Below are positions 26,920-34,908 of a DNA stretch of 64,000 bases, piece by piece. Source of the stretch: Streptacidiphilus jeojiense. Lineage in GTDB: Bacteria > Actinomycetota > Actinomycetes > Streptomycetales > Streptomycetaceae. A model generated the notes under the pieces. That model had not been told where the DNA came from. It was given only the letters and a program-made list of their open reading frames with translations, and ran no database searches. The stretch spans positions 62,001-126,000 of the forward strand of contig NZ_JOEH01000010.1 of assembly GCF_000719095.1 (NCBI RefSeq), given 5' to 3'. Position numbers and translations under genes: made by a program. Every line of letters begins with the position of its first letter. Positions within the stretch are counted from its first letter, which is position 1.

Positions 26920-27672
26920 TCAGCGCAGCTCCGCAGGGAGGTCGCGGGCCTTGTCGACGCGTTGGGTGCGGGTGAGCGAGGCCCAGACGGCCATGCGGTA
27001 GCGGGAGGTGTAGGCCGGGGTGCAGGTGGTCAGCGTGAGGTACCGGCCCGGCCTGCGGTAGCCGGACTCCGCGGGGACCGGTGCGGTGACGCCGACGTCG
27101 TACTTGCTGGTCTGCTGCAGGGTGCGGTCGACCGTGTAGACGTACCAGGTGTAGCGGGTCTCCACGACGACCTTGTCGCCGGGCCGCAGTTCCGGCAGGT
27201 CGTGGAACTTGGCGCCGTGGCCGTCCCGGTGCGCCGCCATGGCGAAGTTGCCGGAGCCCGCCCAGGGCATCGCGGCGGCGTAGGGCTGCTGGTAGACCCC
27301 GGCCACGCCCTCGTTCAGGACGTCGGTGCGGGTGCCCATCTTGATCAGCACCTCGTAGTCCTTCCCCAGCTTGGGGATGTGCAGGAAGCCCACCCCGTCC
27401 CCGGCCCGGTACACCCGCGGCGCCGGCGGACGGGCGTCCGCCGCGCCGCCCGGGCCGGCCGCCTCGGCCGGGGGAGCGGCCCAGGACTGCCGGACCCTGG
27501 CCGCGTCGCCGTCCGCGCTCCGGTCGGCGACCACGTCGGTCCACCAGAGCGAGTAGACGACGAAGAGGCCCAGCAGCACCCCCAGGGTGATCAGCAGCTC
27601 GCCCAGCACCCCGGCGGCGGCGAGCAGCGGGCGGGGACGGCGGGGACCGGGGGAGGACGGCGACAGCGGCAT
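26920..27672 (-). CDS. srtE2: Class E sortase (SrtE2-like)
   Basis: The 250-residue transpeptidase has an N-terminal membrane anchor (GVLGELLITLGVLLGLFVVY) and the sortase beta barrel outside. The active site is complete: His in NFAMAAHRDGHG, Cys in YLTLTTCTPAYT and Arg in TSRYRMAVWA. TLTTCTP is characteristic of actinobacterial class E sortases, which cleave LAXTG rather than LPXTG. S. coelicolor has two such genes, SrtE2 and SrtE1, just downstream of pknB, acting on long chaplins; order and orientation here are the same, hence the name. A potential substrate, LASTG, is encoded at 51.6 kb. It follows srtE1 after 64 bp on the same strand. Confidence 0.9.
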   Translation of the reverse strand: MPLSPSSPGPRRPRPLLAAAGVLGELLITLGVLLGLFVVYSLWWTDVVADRSADGDAARVRQSWAAPPAEAAGPGGAADARPPAPRVYRAGDGVGFLHIPKLGKDYEVLIKMGTRTDVLNEGVAGVYQQPYAAAMPWAGSGNFAMAAHRDGHGAKFHDLPELRPGDKVVVETRYTWYVYTVDRTLQQTSKYDVGVTAPVPAESGYRRPGRYLTLTTCTPAYTSRYRMAVWASLTRTQRVDKARDLPAELR

Positions 27673-27736
27673 GGGAACGGTTCTCCTCGGGCGCGGGGCC
27701 TGCGGTCGGTGACCGCACGCCCCGCCCGACGTCCCG

Positions 27737-28753
27737 TCATCCCTGCTGCAGCGCCGCGGGCTTCTTCCCGGAACTCTTCGGCAGGTCCTCGGTCATCGTG
27801 CCCCAGACGGCCATCCGGTACTTGGAGGTGAACTCCGGCGTACAGGTCGTCAGGGTGATGTAGCGGCCCGGCTTGGTGAAGCCGGACTGCGGCGGCACCG
27901 GCTGGATCACGCTGACGTTGGTCGGCGAGGTCTGCCCGAGCGTGCTGGTCACCGTGTAGGTGTAGTAGTCGTAGGCGGTCTCCACGACGATCTTGTCGCC
28001 GGGGACCAGCTTGTTGATGTAGCGGAACGGCTCGCCGTGCGTGTTGCGGTGCCCGGCCAGCGCGAAGTTGCCGGTCTTGGCCCACGGGAAGGCCGTCTCC
28101 AGGTCACCCGTGTAGTGCCCGACCAGGCCGTTGTCGAGGATGGACTCCTTGTCCACGCCCTCGGCGATCGGCGTCATCACATCCAGCTTGGGGATGTAGA
28201 TGATGGCGAACTTGGTGCCGGCGGCTATGGAGGTCGGATAGGCGGGGTGGCTCTTGGACGCGCTGCCGGCCGAGCCGTTCGGCTGCCACTGCTGCTCCAG
28301 CGTCTTGGCGGAGCCGTGCGCGTAGTTGTCGGCGGCGACGTTGGTCCACCACAGCTGGTAGGCGACGAACAGGAACATCACCACGCCCAGGGTGATGAAC
28401 AACTCGCCCATCAGCCGCACCACGATGATGCCGACGCTCTCCTTGACCTTGGGCCGCGGCGGCCGCTGGGGCTGCGCCGACAGCACCGCCCCGGCCCAGC
28501 CGCCGCGCCGCCTGGACCGCTGCTGGGCCCGGCGGCGTTCGGCCCGCCCGCCGGCCGGGGAGGCCCCGGCCGGGTCCGCGGCCAGGTCCGCTGCCGTACC
28601 CGGCTCCGGCGGCAGCACCCCGTCGGGGACCCGCAGCTTCAGCGTCTCGGAGCCGTCGTAGCCGTCCTGCTCGGGCCAGTAGACGCTCGGCTCCTGCCAG
28701 GGCTCCGGATCGGCGTCGGCACTGTCGCCGCGCTCCGGGCGCAGCGCCGTCAT
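27737..28753 (-). CDS. srtE1: Class E sortase (SrtE1-like)
   Basis: This 338-residue protein has a long cytoplasmic N-terminus (about 110 residues, acidic then Arg-rich: GGRAERRRAQQRSRRRGG), a TM helix (LMGELFITLGVVMFLFVAYQ) and a sortase domain. His is in NFALAGHRNTHGEP, Cys in YITLTTCTPEFT and Arg in SKYRMAVWG. The Tyr/Leu-containing beta6/beta7 region of class E enzymes fits LAXTG recognition. Together with the next gene it reproduces the SrtE1/SrtE2 pair of S. coelicolor. ATG 28751-28753 overlaps the stop of the upstream amidotransferase by four bases, so both are in one operon. The frame stays open upstream only as a shadow of the amidotransferase gene. Confidence 0.92.
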   Translation of the reverse strand: MTALRPERGDSADADPEPWQEPSVYWPEQDGYDGSETLKLRVPDGVLPPEPGTAADLAADPAGASPAGGRAERRRAQQRSRRRGGWAGAVLSAQPQRPPRPKVKESVGIIVVRLMGELFITLGVVMFLFVAYQLWWTNVAADNYAHGSAKTLEQQWQPNGSAGSASKSHPAYPTSIAAGTKFAIIYIPKLDVMTPIAEGVDKESILDNGLVGHYTGDLETAFPWAKTGNFALAGHRNTHGEPFRYINKLVPGDKIVVETAYDYYTYTVTSTLGQTSPTNVSVIQPVPPQSGFTKPGRYITLTTCTPEFTSKYRMAVWGTMTEDLPKSSGKKPAALQQG

Positions 28754-29391
28754 GCGACCGCCCGCCCGATCACCGGAGCCAGGCCGGCCGAGCGGGCCAC
28801 GGCGTCCGGGTCGCCGCACTCGGCGAGCCAGTTCGCCAGCATCCGGTGGCCGCCCTCGGTGAGTACCGACTCGGGGTGGAACTGCACGCCCTCGACGGGC
28901 AGGTCCCGGTGGCGCAGGCCCATCACGATGCCGGAGTCGGTCCACGCGGTGACCGCCAGCTCCGGCGGCACGGTGTCGCGCTCCACCGCCAGCGAGTGGT
29001 AGCGGGTGGCGGTGAGCGGCGAGTGCAGTCCGGCGAAGACGCCGCCGTCCTCGTGGGTGACCGCCGAGGTCTTGCCGTGCAGCAGTTCCGGGGCCCGCCC
29101 GACCACGGCGCCGTGGGCGACCGCGATGGACTGCAGCCCCAGGCAGACGCCGAACAGCGGGATGCCCGCCGCGGCGCAGTGGTGCACCATCTCCACGCAC
29201 ACCCCGGCGTCCTCCGGCGTGCCCGGGCCCGGCGACAGCAGCACGCCGTCGTAGGCCGCGGCGGTGACGGAGTCCACCGTCACCTCGTCGTTGCGCACCA
29301 CCTCGCAGACCGCGCCGAGCTGGTAGAGGTACTGGACCAGGTTGAAGACGAAGCTGTCGTAGTTGTCCACGACGAGGATGCGGGAACCCAT
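28750..29391 (-). CDS. Glutamine amidotransferase, PabA/TrpG type
   Basis: A class I glutamine amidotransferase of 213 residues. The nucleophile is the Cys in GIPLFGVCLGLQSIA, and the other triad members are in VEGVQFHPESVLTEGG (His, Glu). N-terminal RILVVDNYDSFVFNLVQYL and LLSPGPGTPEDAG are the PabA/TrpG pattern. It supplies ammonia from glutamine to aminodeoxychorismate or anthranilate synthase. No PabB/TrpE is adjacent; in S. coelicolor the gene at the same place is annotated as pabA-like, so folate is the likelier pathway but TrpG cannot be ruled out. It is coupled to the downstream srtE1 (ATGA) and to the upstream small membrane-protein gene by a TGATG junction. Confidence 0.9.
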   Translation of the reverse strand: MGSRILVVDNYDSFVFNLVQYLYQLGAVCEVVRNDEVTVDSVTAAAYDGVLLSPGPGTPEDAGVCVEMVHHCAAAGIPLFGVCLGLQSIAVAHGAVVGRAPELLHGKTSAVTHEDGGVFAGLHSPLTATRYHSLAVERDTVPPELAVTAWTDSGIVMGLRHRDLPVEGVQFHPESVLTEGGHRMLANWLAECGDPDAVARSAGLAPVIGRAVA

Positions 29392-29702
29392 CAGGCAGCG
29401 ACTCCGGTCGGTACGAGGGGCACATAGGTGGGCAGGGCGGCCCCGTTGAGCGAGGGCGCGGTGGACGGCTTGGCGGACGACTTGGCAGATGCGCCCGCTG
29501 ACGGGGTGGCCCCGGGCGCGACCGGCTGCACGCTGCTGGTGCCGCCGTTGTCCACTGTGACGTCACCGAAGGGGAGCAGCGGTTCCGCCCAGGGGAAGAT
29601 CCATTTGAAGAGCACCGCCACCACGGCCACGAACAGGACCAGCGAGAGGAAGGCGCGCACCAGGGCGTTGCCGGGCAGCCGGTTCCAGATCCAGGCGTAC
29701 AC
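29391..29702 (-). CDS. Small single-TM membrane protein, function unknown
   Basis: A 103-residue protein with one TM near the N-terminus (ALVRAFLSLVLFVAVVAVLF), a short WIFPWAEPLLPFGDVTVD segment that is well conserved in shape among streptomycete proteins at this place, and a Ser/Ala/Pro tail. It precedes the amidotransferase gene with a one-base overlap of stop and start (TGATG), which implies coupled translation. The position between crgA/DUF881 and the sortases suggests a part in envelope or septum biology, but this is guilt by neighbourhood only. No known domain is recognised. Confidence 0.75.
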   Translation of the reverse strand: MYAWIWNRLPGNALVRAFLSLVLFVAVVAVLFKWIFPWAEPLLPFGDVTVDNGGTSSVQPVAPGATPSAGASAKSSAKPSTAPSLNGAALPTYVPLVPTGVAA

Positions 29703-29858
29703 CGCGCTCCCTCCGCCGTCCTTCTCCGACTGTCACTGCCGCACCAGCGTACGGGGCGATCGCGGAACAGGGTGCGCCACCCGGCCAGCCTTTACCGTTC
29801 CTACCGGGACCGACCGGTTTTGTCCGTTTTTCCTGTGCGCCCGCTGAGTACTCCCGGG

Positions 29859-30644
29859 CTACTGCCCGGCCTGGGCGTACTGCAGGTCCACCGTGCCCGA
29901 GTAGGCGGGCAGGGTCATCGCCCCGGACCGGTCGAGTTTCCAGCCCAGGCCGTAGGCGGCCACGTACTGCAGGTAGTTCTGGATGTAGCTGTTGGCGTCG
30001 ATGGCCGCGAGCAGCCGCTGCTGGTCGCCGACGGCCCGGATCACATAGGGAGGGGAGTAGACCCGCCCCTGCAGGATCAGCTGGTTGCCGACGCAGCGGA
30101 CCGCGCTGGTGGAGATCAGCCGCTGGTCCTGGACCTGGACCCCGGTGGCGCCGCCCTGCCACAGCGCGTTGACCACGGCCTGCAGGTCCTGCTGGTGCAC
30201 CACCAGGTCGTCGGGCTGAGGCTGGGGCACCCCGGGGATCTTGGCGGTGGCCCCGCTGGGCGCGTCGTCCAGGGTGACCGTCACCCCGGCCCCCTTCAGC
30301 GGGTCGAGCCCGGCCTGCTGTTCGAGCGCGGCCAGCCGCCCGGCGTCCGCCGGGTTCTGGGCGTGCTGCGCGGCGAGCGCGTCGATCTGCGCCCGCAGCC
30401 CGGCGACGGCCTTCTCCGCCTGGGCGTTCTCCTGGCTCCGCTGCTGTATCAGATCGGAGAGCCGGAGCAGGGTGTCGTCATTGCGGAGCGACGTTCCGTG
30501 CGCGGTCTGAGAACTCACATAGAACAGAAATCCTGCGAGTGCGAAGACCATACATGTCGCGATACGCCCGACAATTCGGGTGCTCCTGGGTGACGGTTCG
30601 GTCCCGGCTTCGGTCACGGGCGGAACTTCTTGCGAATCTGCCAC
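29859..30644 (-). CDS. DUF881-family membrane-anchored protein
   Basis: This 261-residue protein has one TM ([20 protein letters not shown]) and then a coiled-coil stretch ([20 protein letters not shown]), followed by the DUF881 domain: [57 protein letters not shown]881 proteins in Gram-positives often sit with cell-division genes, and here crgA is divergent. The extracytoplasmic domain may bind an envelope ligand. The ATG 30642-30644 and the crgA GTG are 162 bp apart and share the intergenic region. Confidence 0.88.
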   Translation of the reverse strand: MADSQEVPPVTEAGTEPSPRSTRIVGRIATCMVFALAGFLFYVSSQTAHGTSLRNDDTLLRLSDLIQQRSQENAQAEKAVAGLRAQIDALAAQHAQNPADAGRLAALEQQAGLDPLKGAGVTVTLDDAPSGATAKIPGVPQPQPDDLVVHQQDLQAVVNALWQGGATGVQVQDQRLISTSAVRCVGNQLILQGRVYSPPYVIRAVGDQQRLLAAIDANSYIQNYLQYVAAYGLGWKLDRSGAMTLPAYSGTVDLQYAQAGQ

Positions 30645-30806
30645 GTACCCTTATCTCCTTCTGACTCCGCAAGCCACTACGCTAACGGACGCTGGAGAGG
30701 TATGCGGTGCCCCCGGGCCCCGCGCCATCGCCTGCCCACACAACCCCACAGCTCAGCAGGCGCCCTAGGGGCCATGCAGTGCAGCGCATCGACAGGAGTG
30801 CTCCTC

Positions 30807-31061
30807 GTGCCGAAGTCCCGGATCCGCAAGAAGTCGGACTACACCCCGCCGCCGGCCACGGCCACCGCGGTGCGGCTGAGTTCGGGACGCAGTTGGATCG
30901 CGCCACTGATGCTGGGGCTGTTCCTGCTCGGACTCGTGTGGATCGTCATCTACTACGTGTCCAGCGCGGCCTGGCCGATCTCGGCCATCGGCAACTGGAA
31001 CATCGTCATCGGCTTCGCATTCATCGCGGGCGGGTTCGGCGTATCCACGCAGTGGAAGTAG
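30807..31061 (+). CDS. crgA: Cell-division protein CrgA
   Basis: The 84-residue protein starts [16 protein letters not shown] from GTG 30807, with GACAGGAG ahead. Two TM segments follow ([20 protein letters not shown] and [17 protein letters not shown]). CrgA is found only in actinobacteria; in Streptomyces it delays FtsZ-ring formation and septation of aerial hyphae, and in mycobacteria it recruits FtsI and other divisome parts. Length and the N-terminal basic motif match S. coelicolor CrgA closely. The frame is open upstream, but the sequence there has no family character. The DnaA-box cluster begins about 50 bp after its stop. Confidence 0.95.
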   Translation: MPKSRIRKKSDYTPPPATATAVRLSSGRSWIAPLMLGLFLLGLVWIVIYYVSSAAWPISAIGNWNIVIGFAFIAGGFGVSTQWK

Positions 31062-31112
31062 CGCGGACCAGGACGTCCGGGCGCCCAAGCGGTCCGAGCC
31101 GGTCCGGCAGCG

Positions 31113-31290
31113 TTGTCCACATGGTTATCCACAGTGGGGAAAACCATGACTATCTGTGGATAACTTGATTCCCCCGCCGCATAAATCCACCGGCGCAGAG
31201 TCAGACGGGCGTACGAATCGGCTGGTGAACGCGGGTAGACCCGGATGCACACAGGAGGCCCGCACATCCGTGCGGGCCTCCTGTGGACAA
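31113..31290. promoter_or_regulatory. Cluster of four DnaA boxes (H69-like, outside oriC)
   Basis: TTGTCCACA at 31113-31121 (forward, the Streptomyces consensus), TTATCCACA at 31125-31133 (forward), TGTGGATAA at 31155-31163 (reverse) and TGTGGACAA at 31282-31290 (reverse). The first two start 12 bp apart and the third faces them, giving an array within 51 bp. There is no dnaA-dnaN context, so this is not oriC. S. coelicolor has DnaA-box clusters around oriC, named H69, H24 and D78 from cosmids; cosmid H69 carries the pknB-crgA region, so this is likely the H69 counterpart, which titrates DnaA. Confidence 0.85.
31251..31284 (-). terminator. Bidirectional terminator between crgA and rhomboid gene
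   Basis: ACAGGAGGCCCGCAC (31251-31265) and GTGCGGGCCTCCTGT (31270-31284) make a perfect 15-bp stem with loop ATCC. It sits 25 bp after the rhomboid stop (minus strand). Its right arm overlaps the fourth DnaA box by three bases. Confidence 0.85.
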
Positions 31291-31309
31291 CCGGCGGGAC
31301 CGTCGGGGC

Positions 31310-32170
31310 TCAGCTGATCGCGGCCACCCCGACCAGGGTCGCCACCAGCACCAGGACGAACACCACCAGCACCGATCCGGCCTGGACCAGCGCCCTCCTG
31401 CGGGGCGGGGACGCCGGGGCGTGCGCCAGGCCGAACCCGATCAGCAGACCGCCGACCAGGCCGCCGACATGCGCCTCCCAGCTGATGCCCGGGATCGAGA
31501 ACGTCGCCACCAGGTTCACCACCACGATCGCCACGATCGGCCCCAGCGAGAAGCCGCGCCGGCGCTGGATCACCAGCAGCGCGCCCAGCAGCCCGAAGAT
31601 CGCCCCGGAGGCCCCCAGCGCCGCCGTGTCCGGCGCCGCGATCAGCTGCAGCGCCGAACCGGCCAGCCCCGACACCAGGTACAGCGCCAGGAAGCGCCAG
31701 CGGCCCAGCAGCTGCTCCAGCGGCGGCCCCAGCACCCACAGCGACCACATGTTCATGGCGATGTGCAGGATCGCGGTGTGGAAGAACACCGAGGTGATCA
31801 TCCGGTACCACTGGCCGTCGGCCACCCCGTTGCCCCACATGTACAGGTGGTCCAGCTGGTTGGCGTCCAGCACCTTCCAGCCCAGCACCCACACCACCAC
31901 GTTGATCCCGATCAGGATCTTGGTGACCAGCGCCCGGTCGCCGACCAGCCGCCCGCCGAACTCGGTGCGCGCCTCCCGCACCGCCGTGTTGCCGCCGTGC
32001 ACGCACTCCCGGCACTGGAAGCCCACCGCGGCCTCGACCCGGCACTCCGGGCACACCGGACGCCCGCACCGGGTGCAGGACACCCCGGTCTCCCGCCCCG
32101 GATGGCGGTAGCAGTCGGGCAGGGTGTGCGCCTGCGGCCGGTCGGAGGGTGCGGGCTGGTCGGAGAGCAT
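31310..32170 (-). CDS. Rhomboid-family intramembrane serine protease
   Basis: The 286-residue protein has a zinc-ribbon-like N-terminus with CPEC and CREC pairs (SCTRCGRPVCPECRVEAAVG, FQCRECVHG) and then six TM helices. Catalytic Ser is in LGASGAIFGLLGAL and His in SWEAHVGGLVGGLLIGF. The L1-loop residues WR are partly visible in GQWYRMITSVFFH, with the conserved HxxxN in HIAMNMWSLW. Rhomboids cut TM substrates in the membrane. The N-terminal zinc domain is usual in actinobacterial members. It runs convergently to crgA and ends at the shared hairpin. The substrate is unknown. Confidence 0.93.
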   Translation of the reverse strand: MLSDQPAPSDRPQAHTLPDCYRHPGRETGVSCTRCGRPVCPECRVEAAVGFQCRECVHGGNTAVREARTEFGGRLVGDRALVTKILIGINVVVWVLGWKVLDANQLDHLYMWGNGVADGQWYRMITSVFFHTAILHIAMNMWSLWVLGPPLEQLLGRWRFLALYLVSGLAGSALQLIAAPDTAALGASGAIFGLLGALLVIQRRRGFSLGPIVAIVVVNLVATFSIPGISWEAHVGGLVGGLLIGFGLAHAPASPPRRRALVQAGSVLVVFVLVLVATLVGVAAIS

Positions 32171-32278
32171 CTCATCCTGCCTTCTCGGTGCCTTCGCAGG
32201 CAGCAGCTTCTCACCACATGCTCCCGGCCCGGCCCCCCGCAGAACAAGCCTACGGGCGACCGGGCCGGGAGAAGGCTG

Positions 32279-32806
32279 CTACCGCCGGGAGATCCGCACC
32301 GACTCGATCACCACGTCCTCGACCGGGCGGTCGTTGAACGGCGTCACCTTGGTGCCCACGATGGAGTCCACGACCTTGCGGCCGGCCTCTCCGCTGACCT
32401 CGCCGAAGATGGTGTGCTTGCGGTTCAGCCAGGTGGTCGGCGCGACCGTGATGAAGAACTGGGAGCCGTTGGTGCCCGGGCCCGCGTTGGCCATCGCCAG
32501 CAGGTACGGGCGGTCGAAGGCCAGGTCGGGGTGGAACTCGTCGGCGAACTGGTAGCCCGGGCCGCCGGTGCCGGTGCCCAGCGGGTCACCGCCCTGGATC
32601 ATGAAGTCGGCGATCACCCGGTGGAAGACCGTGCCGTCGTAGAGCGGCGACTGCGACTTGGCGCCGGTACGCGGGTCGGTCCACTCCCGGGTGCCCTCGG
32701 CGAGCTCCACGAAGTTGGCGACCGTCTTGGGGGTGTGGTTCGGGAAGAGCTTGACCTCGATGTCCCCGTGGTTGGTCCTGAGAGTGGCGAACAGTTCCTC
32801 GGCCAC
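32279..32806 (-). CDS. Cyclophilin-type peptidyl-prolyl cis-trans isomerase
   Basis: The 175-residue protein is a single cyclophilin domain. VFHRVIADFMIQGGDPLGTG carries the catalytic Arg/Phe/Met/Gln set, FADEFHPDLAFDRPYLLAMA the core strand, and GTNGSQFFITVAPTTWLNRK-HTIFGEV the substrate groove. It catalyses proline isomerisation in the cytoplasm; no signal peptide is present. GTG at 32804-32806 gives MAEELFATLR, the normal start for this family; a much longer open frame upstream lacks any family sequence and crosses the antisense strand of the DUF5324-like gene. It is divergent from that gene. Confidence 0.93.
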   Translation of the reverse strand: MAEELFATLRTNHGDIEVKLFPNHTPKTVANFVELAEGTREWTDPRTGAKSQSPLYDGTVFHRVIADFMIQGGDPLGTGTGGPGYQFADEFHPDLAFDRPYLLAMANAGPGTNGSQFFITVAPTTWLNRKHTIFGEVSGEAGRKVVDSIVGTKVTPFNDRPVEDVVIESVRISRR

Positions 32807-33012
32807 GATGTGCCTTCCTGCAGTCCTGCGCTGACACCGGAATCCTCCCATGCCCTGCACAAAGCGGCGCAGAGGAGCAGGATGCGAGGAGACGTCCGGT
32901 ACCGCCGGTCCGCCCCGAGGCCGCACCGGCGCGCCTTGGATCGTTCCCGGGCGCATGAACCTTAACTGGGTGGACAGGTGAGAAATCGGACGCCATCGAG
33001 GAGGAGGTACTG

Positions 33013-33864
33013 GTGACCCGCATCGACGCAGCGCGCGAGGCTGCCGGGAAGACCCGGGAGCAGCTCGCCCCCTATGCCGTGAGCGCACGGGACGCGGCAG
33101 CGCACTACACCGACGAGGCATGGCAGCGGCTGGCCCCGCGCATCGAGGCCGCCGTGGAGCAGGCCCGGGCGGCGGCCTCCGCGGCGCAGCAGGCCGCCCA
33201 GAGCACCGTGGACGGCAAGGTGGCGCCCCGGGTGACCCCGCTGCTGGAGCAGGCGCGGGAGCACGTCCCGCCGACGGTCGAGGACGCGGTGGGCAAGGCC
33301 GCCCGGCGCACCCGCCGGGCCGCCGGGTCGGCCCGCAGGTCGGCCGCCGTGGCCGCGCTCCAGGCCCGGGAGACGGCCCTGCCGGCCGTCTCGCACGCCT
33401 GGGACGAGGCCGCGCAGGCCGCGGCCCAGGCCGCCCAGGTGGCCCATGACCGCGGGGCGGCGGCGCTGCCGGTGCTGCGCGGCCAGGTGTCCCTGGCCGA
33501 GGTCGAGGCGCTGGCCGCCCGGCACAGCCGCCGGCGCACCCGCCGGGCCCGGCGGTTCCTGGTCCTGGTCGGCCTGGGCGCGGTGGCCGGCGGCGGCCTG
33601 ATGGCCTGGAAGTGGTGGCAGAAGCAGAGCAACCCCGACTGGCTGGTGGAGCCCCCGGCCAGCCCGCTGCCGCTGCGCTCGACCCCGGCCACGGCCGACA
33701 CCGGCGCCACCGCGTCCGCCGCCGACGCGATGCCGCTGTCCCCCGACGTCGAGGCCAAGGCGGCCGCCGAGGCCGACGCCGAGGGTTTCGCCGATCCGGT
33801 GGACGCCGCCGCGACCGACGACCCGGCCGACGCCGACAAGCCGGGACGCAGGAAGAAGTCCTGA
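33013..33864 (+). CDS. DUF5324-like membrane protein
   Basis: The 283-residue protein is mostly long Ala-rich helix (EAAVEQARAAASAAQQAAQS and repeats), probably coiled coil, followed by a basic stretch (RRRTRRARRF), one TM (LVLVGLGAVAGGGLMAWKWW) and an acidic, disordered tail. This design and the start MTRIDAAREAAGKTREQLAP match the streptomycete DUF5324 family, which is conserved next to the cyclophilin gene. GAGGAGG lies just before GTG 33013. No function is known. The C-terminus is outside or inside depending on TM orientation, which the basic flank suggests to be N-in. A terminator follows 26 bp later. Confidence 0.85.
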   Translation: MTRIDAAREAAGKTREQLAPYAVSARDAAAHYTDEAWQRLAPRIEAAVEQARAAASAAQQAAQSTVDGKVAPRVTPLLEQAREHVPPTVEDAVGKAARRTRRAAGSARRSAAVAALQARETALPAVSHAWDEAAQAAAQAAQVAHDRGAAALPVLRGQVSLAEVEALAARHSRRRTRRARRFLVLVGLGAVAGGGLMAWKWWQKQSNPDWLVEPPASPLPLRSTPATADTGATASAADAMPLSPDVEAKAAAEADAEGFADPVDAAATDDPADADKPGRRKKS

Positions 33865-33890
33865 GCCGGGGAACGACGCCGGGGAACGAC

Positions 33891-33923
33891 GGAGCCCCCA
33901 CCCGCGCTGCGGGTGGGGGCTCC
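33891..33923 (+). terminator. Terminator after DUF5324-like gene
   Basis: GGAGCCCCCACCCGC (33891-33905) pairs perfectly with GCGGGTGGGGGCTCC (33909-33923) around GCT. It closes the conserved core block just before the att-like tRNA fragment. Confidence 0.88.
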
Positions 33924-33959
33924 GGTGCTGCTGCCTGCTGTGATCTCGTGTGGTCTCTG

Positions 33960-33982
33960 TGGAGCCTAGGGGAGTCGAACCC
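33960..33982 (-). other. tRNA-Ala 3'-end fragment, candidate att site
   Basis: Read on the minus strand, this 23-bp stretch is GGGTTCGACTCCCC then TAGGCTCCA, i.e. the T loop, 3' half of the T stem and acceptor 3' strand of a streptomycete tRNA-Ala(TGC), with one base differing in the loop. Upstream of it (higher coordinates) the T stem no longer pairs and no D or anticodon arm exists, so it is only a fragment. tRNA 3' ends are the usual attB of actinobacterial integrative elements; an intact copy would be expected at the far end of the island, to the right of this window. Confidence 0.65.
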
Positions 33983-34329
33983 ATACCGAGCACCGCCCTG
34001 ACCTGCGGCTTTGCCGAAGAACCGGGACAAACACCCCTGTTTCCATCCTCCTGAACCCTGCTCGATCCGCCTCGATCCGGCTGGCGTAACCACTGGTGGT
34101 CACGCCTCCTGAGGAGCGGCGGGAGGCCCCTCCGGGGCTACCGCCCGAGTTGCATCGGGCTCCCAGAATAGGGCGCGGGAGGGAGCAGCGCTGGTGCGCA
34201 CCCATCACGATGGCCCCATGAGTAACGCTTAACCGACTACTCCGCCAGAAGACGTCCTGACGCCGGGCGGCCAGCGCCTGGCCCAGTGCTACGGCCGTCT
34301 TCAGGACCTAGATGATCGATTCCAAGGCG
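33983..34329. other. Gene-free left edge of accessory region
   Basis: About 350 bp with no credible gene. The repeated words CTCGATCCGCCTCGATCCGG (34066-34081 area) and the inverted CGTCCTGA/TTCAGGAC pair near 34252 and 34302 may be remnants of recombination sites or an insertion-sequence end. An open frame on the minus strand (33966-34208) has no recognisable sequence. Confidence 0.4.
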
Positions 34330-34520
34330 TCAGTGGTCATACGCGGTCAGCGACCGCATGACGGGCTGGCCGGTGTGCTCGTTGTGCCAGATGGCGGTGG
34401 TTAGCGCGAGGACCCGCTGAAGCACTCGGACGATCACGCCGCCGGAGGTTCGGCCGCGATGCCGTTCGAGGTCGAGCTGGACCTTGAAGGTCTCGTTGAT
34501 CGACCCCAGTGAATCCGGAC
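34330..34520 (-). pseudogene. IS982-like transposase, C-terminal remnant
   Basis: The last about 60 residues of an IS982-type transposase are visible: SINETFKVQLDLERHRGRTS, VIVRVLQRVLALTTAIWHNE and the end MRSLTAYDH. The family usually has 250-300 residues; the rest, including the DDE catalytic residues, is absent. To the right the sequence changes to an integrase remnant on the other strand, so the insertion and a later deletion removed both genes' middle parts. It can no longer move. Confidence 0.75.
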
Positions 34521-34599
34521 AAATCAGCCACCTCGACATACGCCGGCGGGGCCGACTCGGCGAAACACTCCACGAGTACCACCACGCCGCCTGACCTGC

Positions 34600-34908
34600 A
34601 CGGACGTAGTTCTCGGCACGGACAGGGTCGAGACCGCTGCGTGCCGACTGGCGAAACTCGCGATGGGGCTGCCGGCAGACGACGGCCCGGACGAATCGGA
34701 GTGCCGCTCGGCGTGCGCCAACCTCGCCTGCACCCACCGCAACATCGACGACAGGCGGGCGGAACTGCGTAGTTGGGAGGCCGCCGCTCACGACCGGCGC
34801 TCGCCCCGCCCCATGCGCGACCGCGCCGGGGCCCTGGCGGCCGAGCTGCAGTCCACCATCACCGCTCACGAGAGCACCGCAAGCGACGCGGGCCGGAAGG
34901 ACCTCTGA
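34600..34908 (+). pseudogene. Tyrosine recombinase/integrase, C-terminal remnant
   Basis: About 100 residues remain (TDRVETAACRLAKLA, CRSACANLACTHRNIDDRRA, RPMRDRAGALAAELQSTITA, HE). This matches the C-terminal tail of streptomycete tyrosine integrases, where a Cys-rich turn and the phrase NLAxTxRxI are followed by an RDRA helix. The catalytic R-H-R-Y part is missing and the IS982 remnant lies where it should be. The stop overlaps the next start (TGATG), so integrase and the small downstream gene formed a unit. Confidence 0.6.

Noticed and set aside
28754..29566. Extension of the SrtE1 frame into the amidotransferase gene
   Set aside because: Sequence there is a shadow of pabA/trpG; ATG 28753 makes the usual ATGA overlap.
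31113..31163. Reading the DnaA boxes as oriC
   Set aside because: Only four boxes exist and no dnaA, dnaN, recF or rpmH genes are near; a titration cluster is a better explanation.
33960..33990. Complete tRNA-Ala gene
   Set aside because: Only the 3' third is present; the T stem fails to pair and there is no anticodon or D arm.
32807..34093. Upstream extension of the cyclophilin frame to about 600 residues
   Set aside because: The added 430 residues are Pro/Arg-rich, cross the antisense strand of the DUF5324-like gene and the tRNA fragment; GTG 32806 gives a standard cyclophilin.
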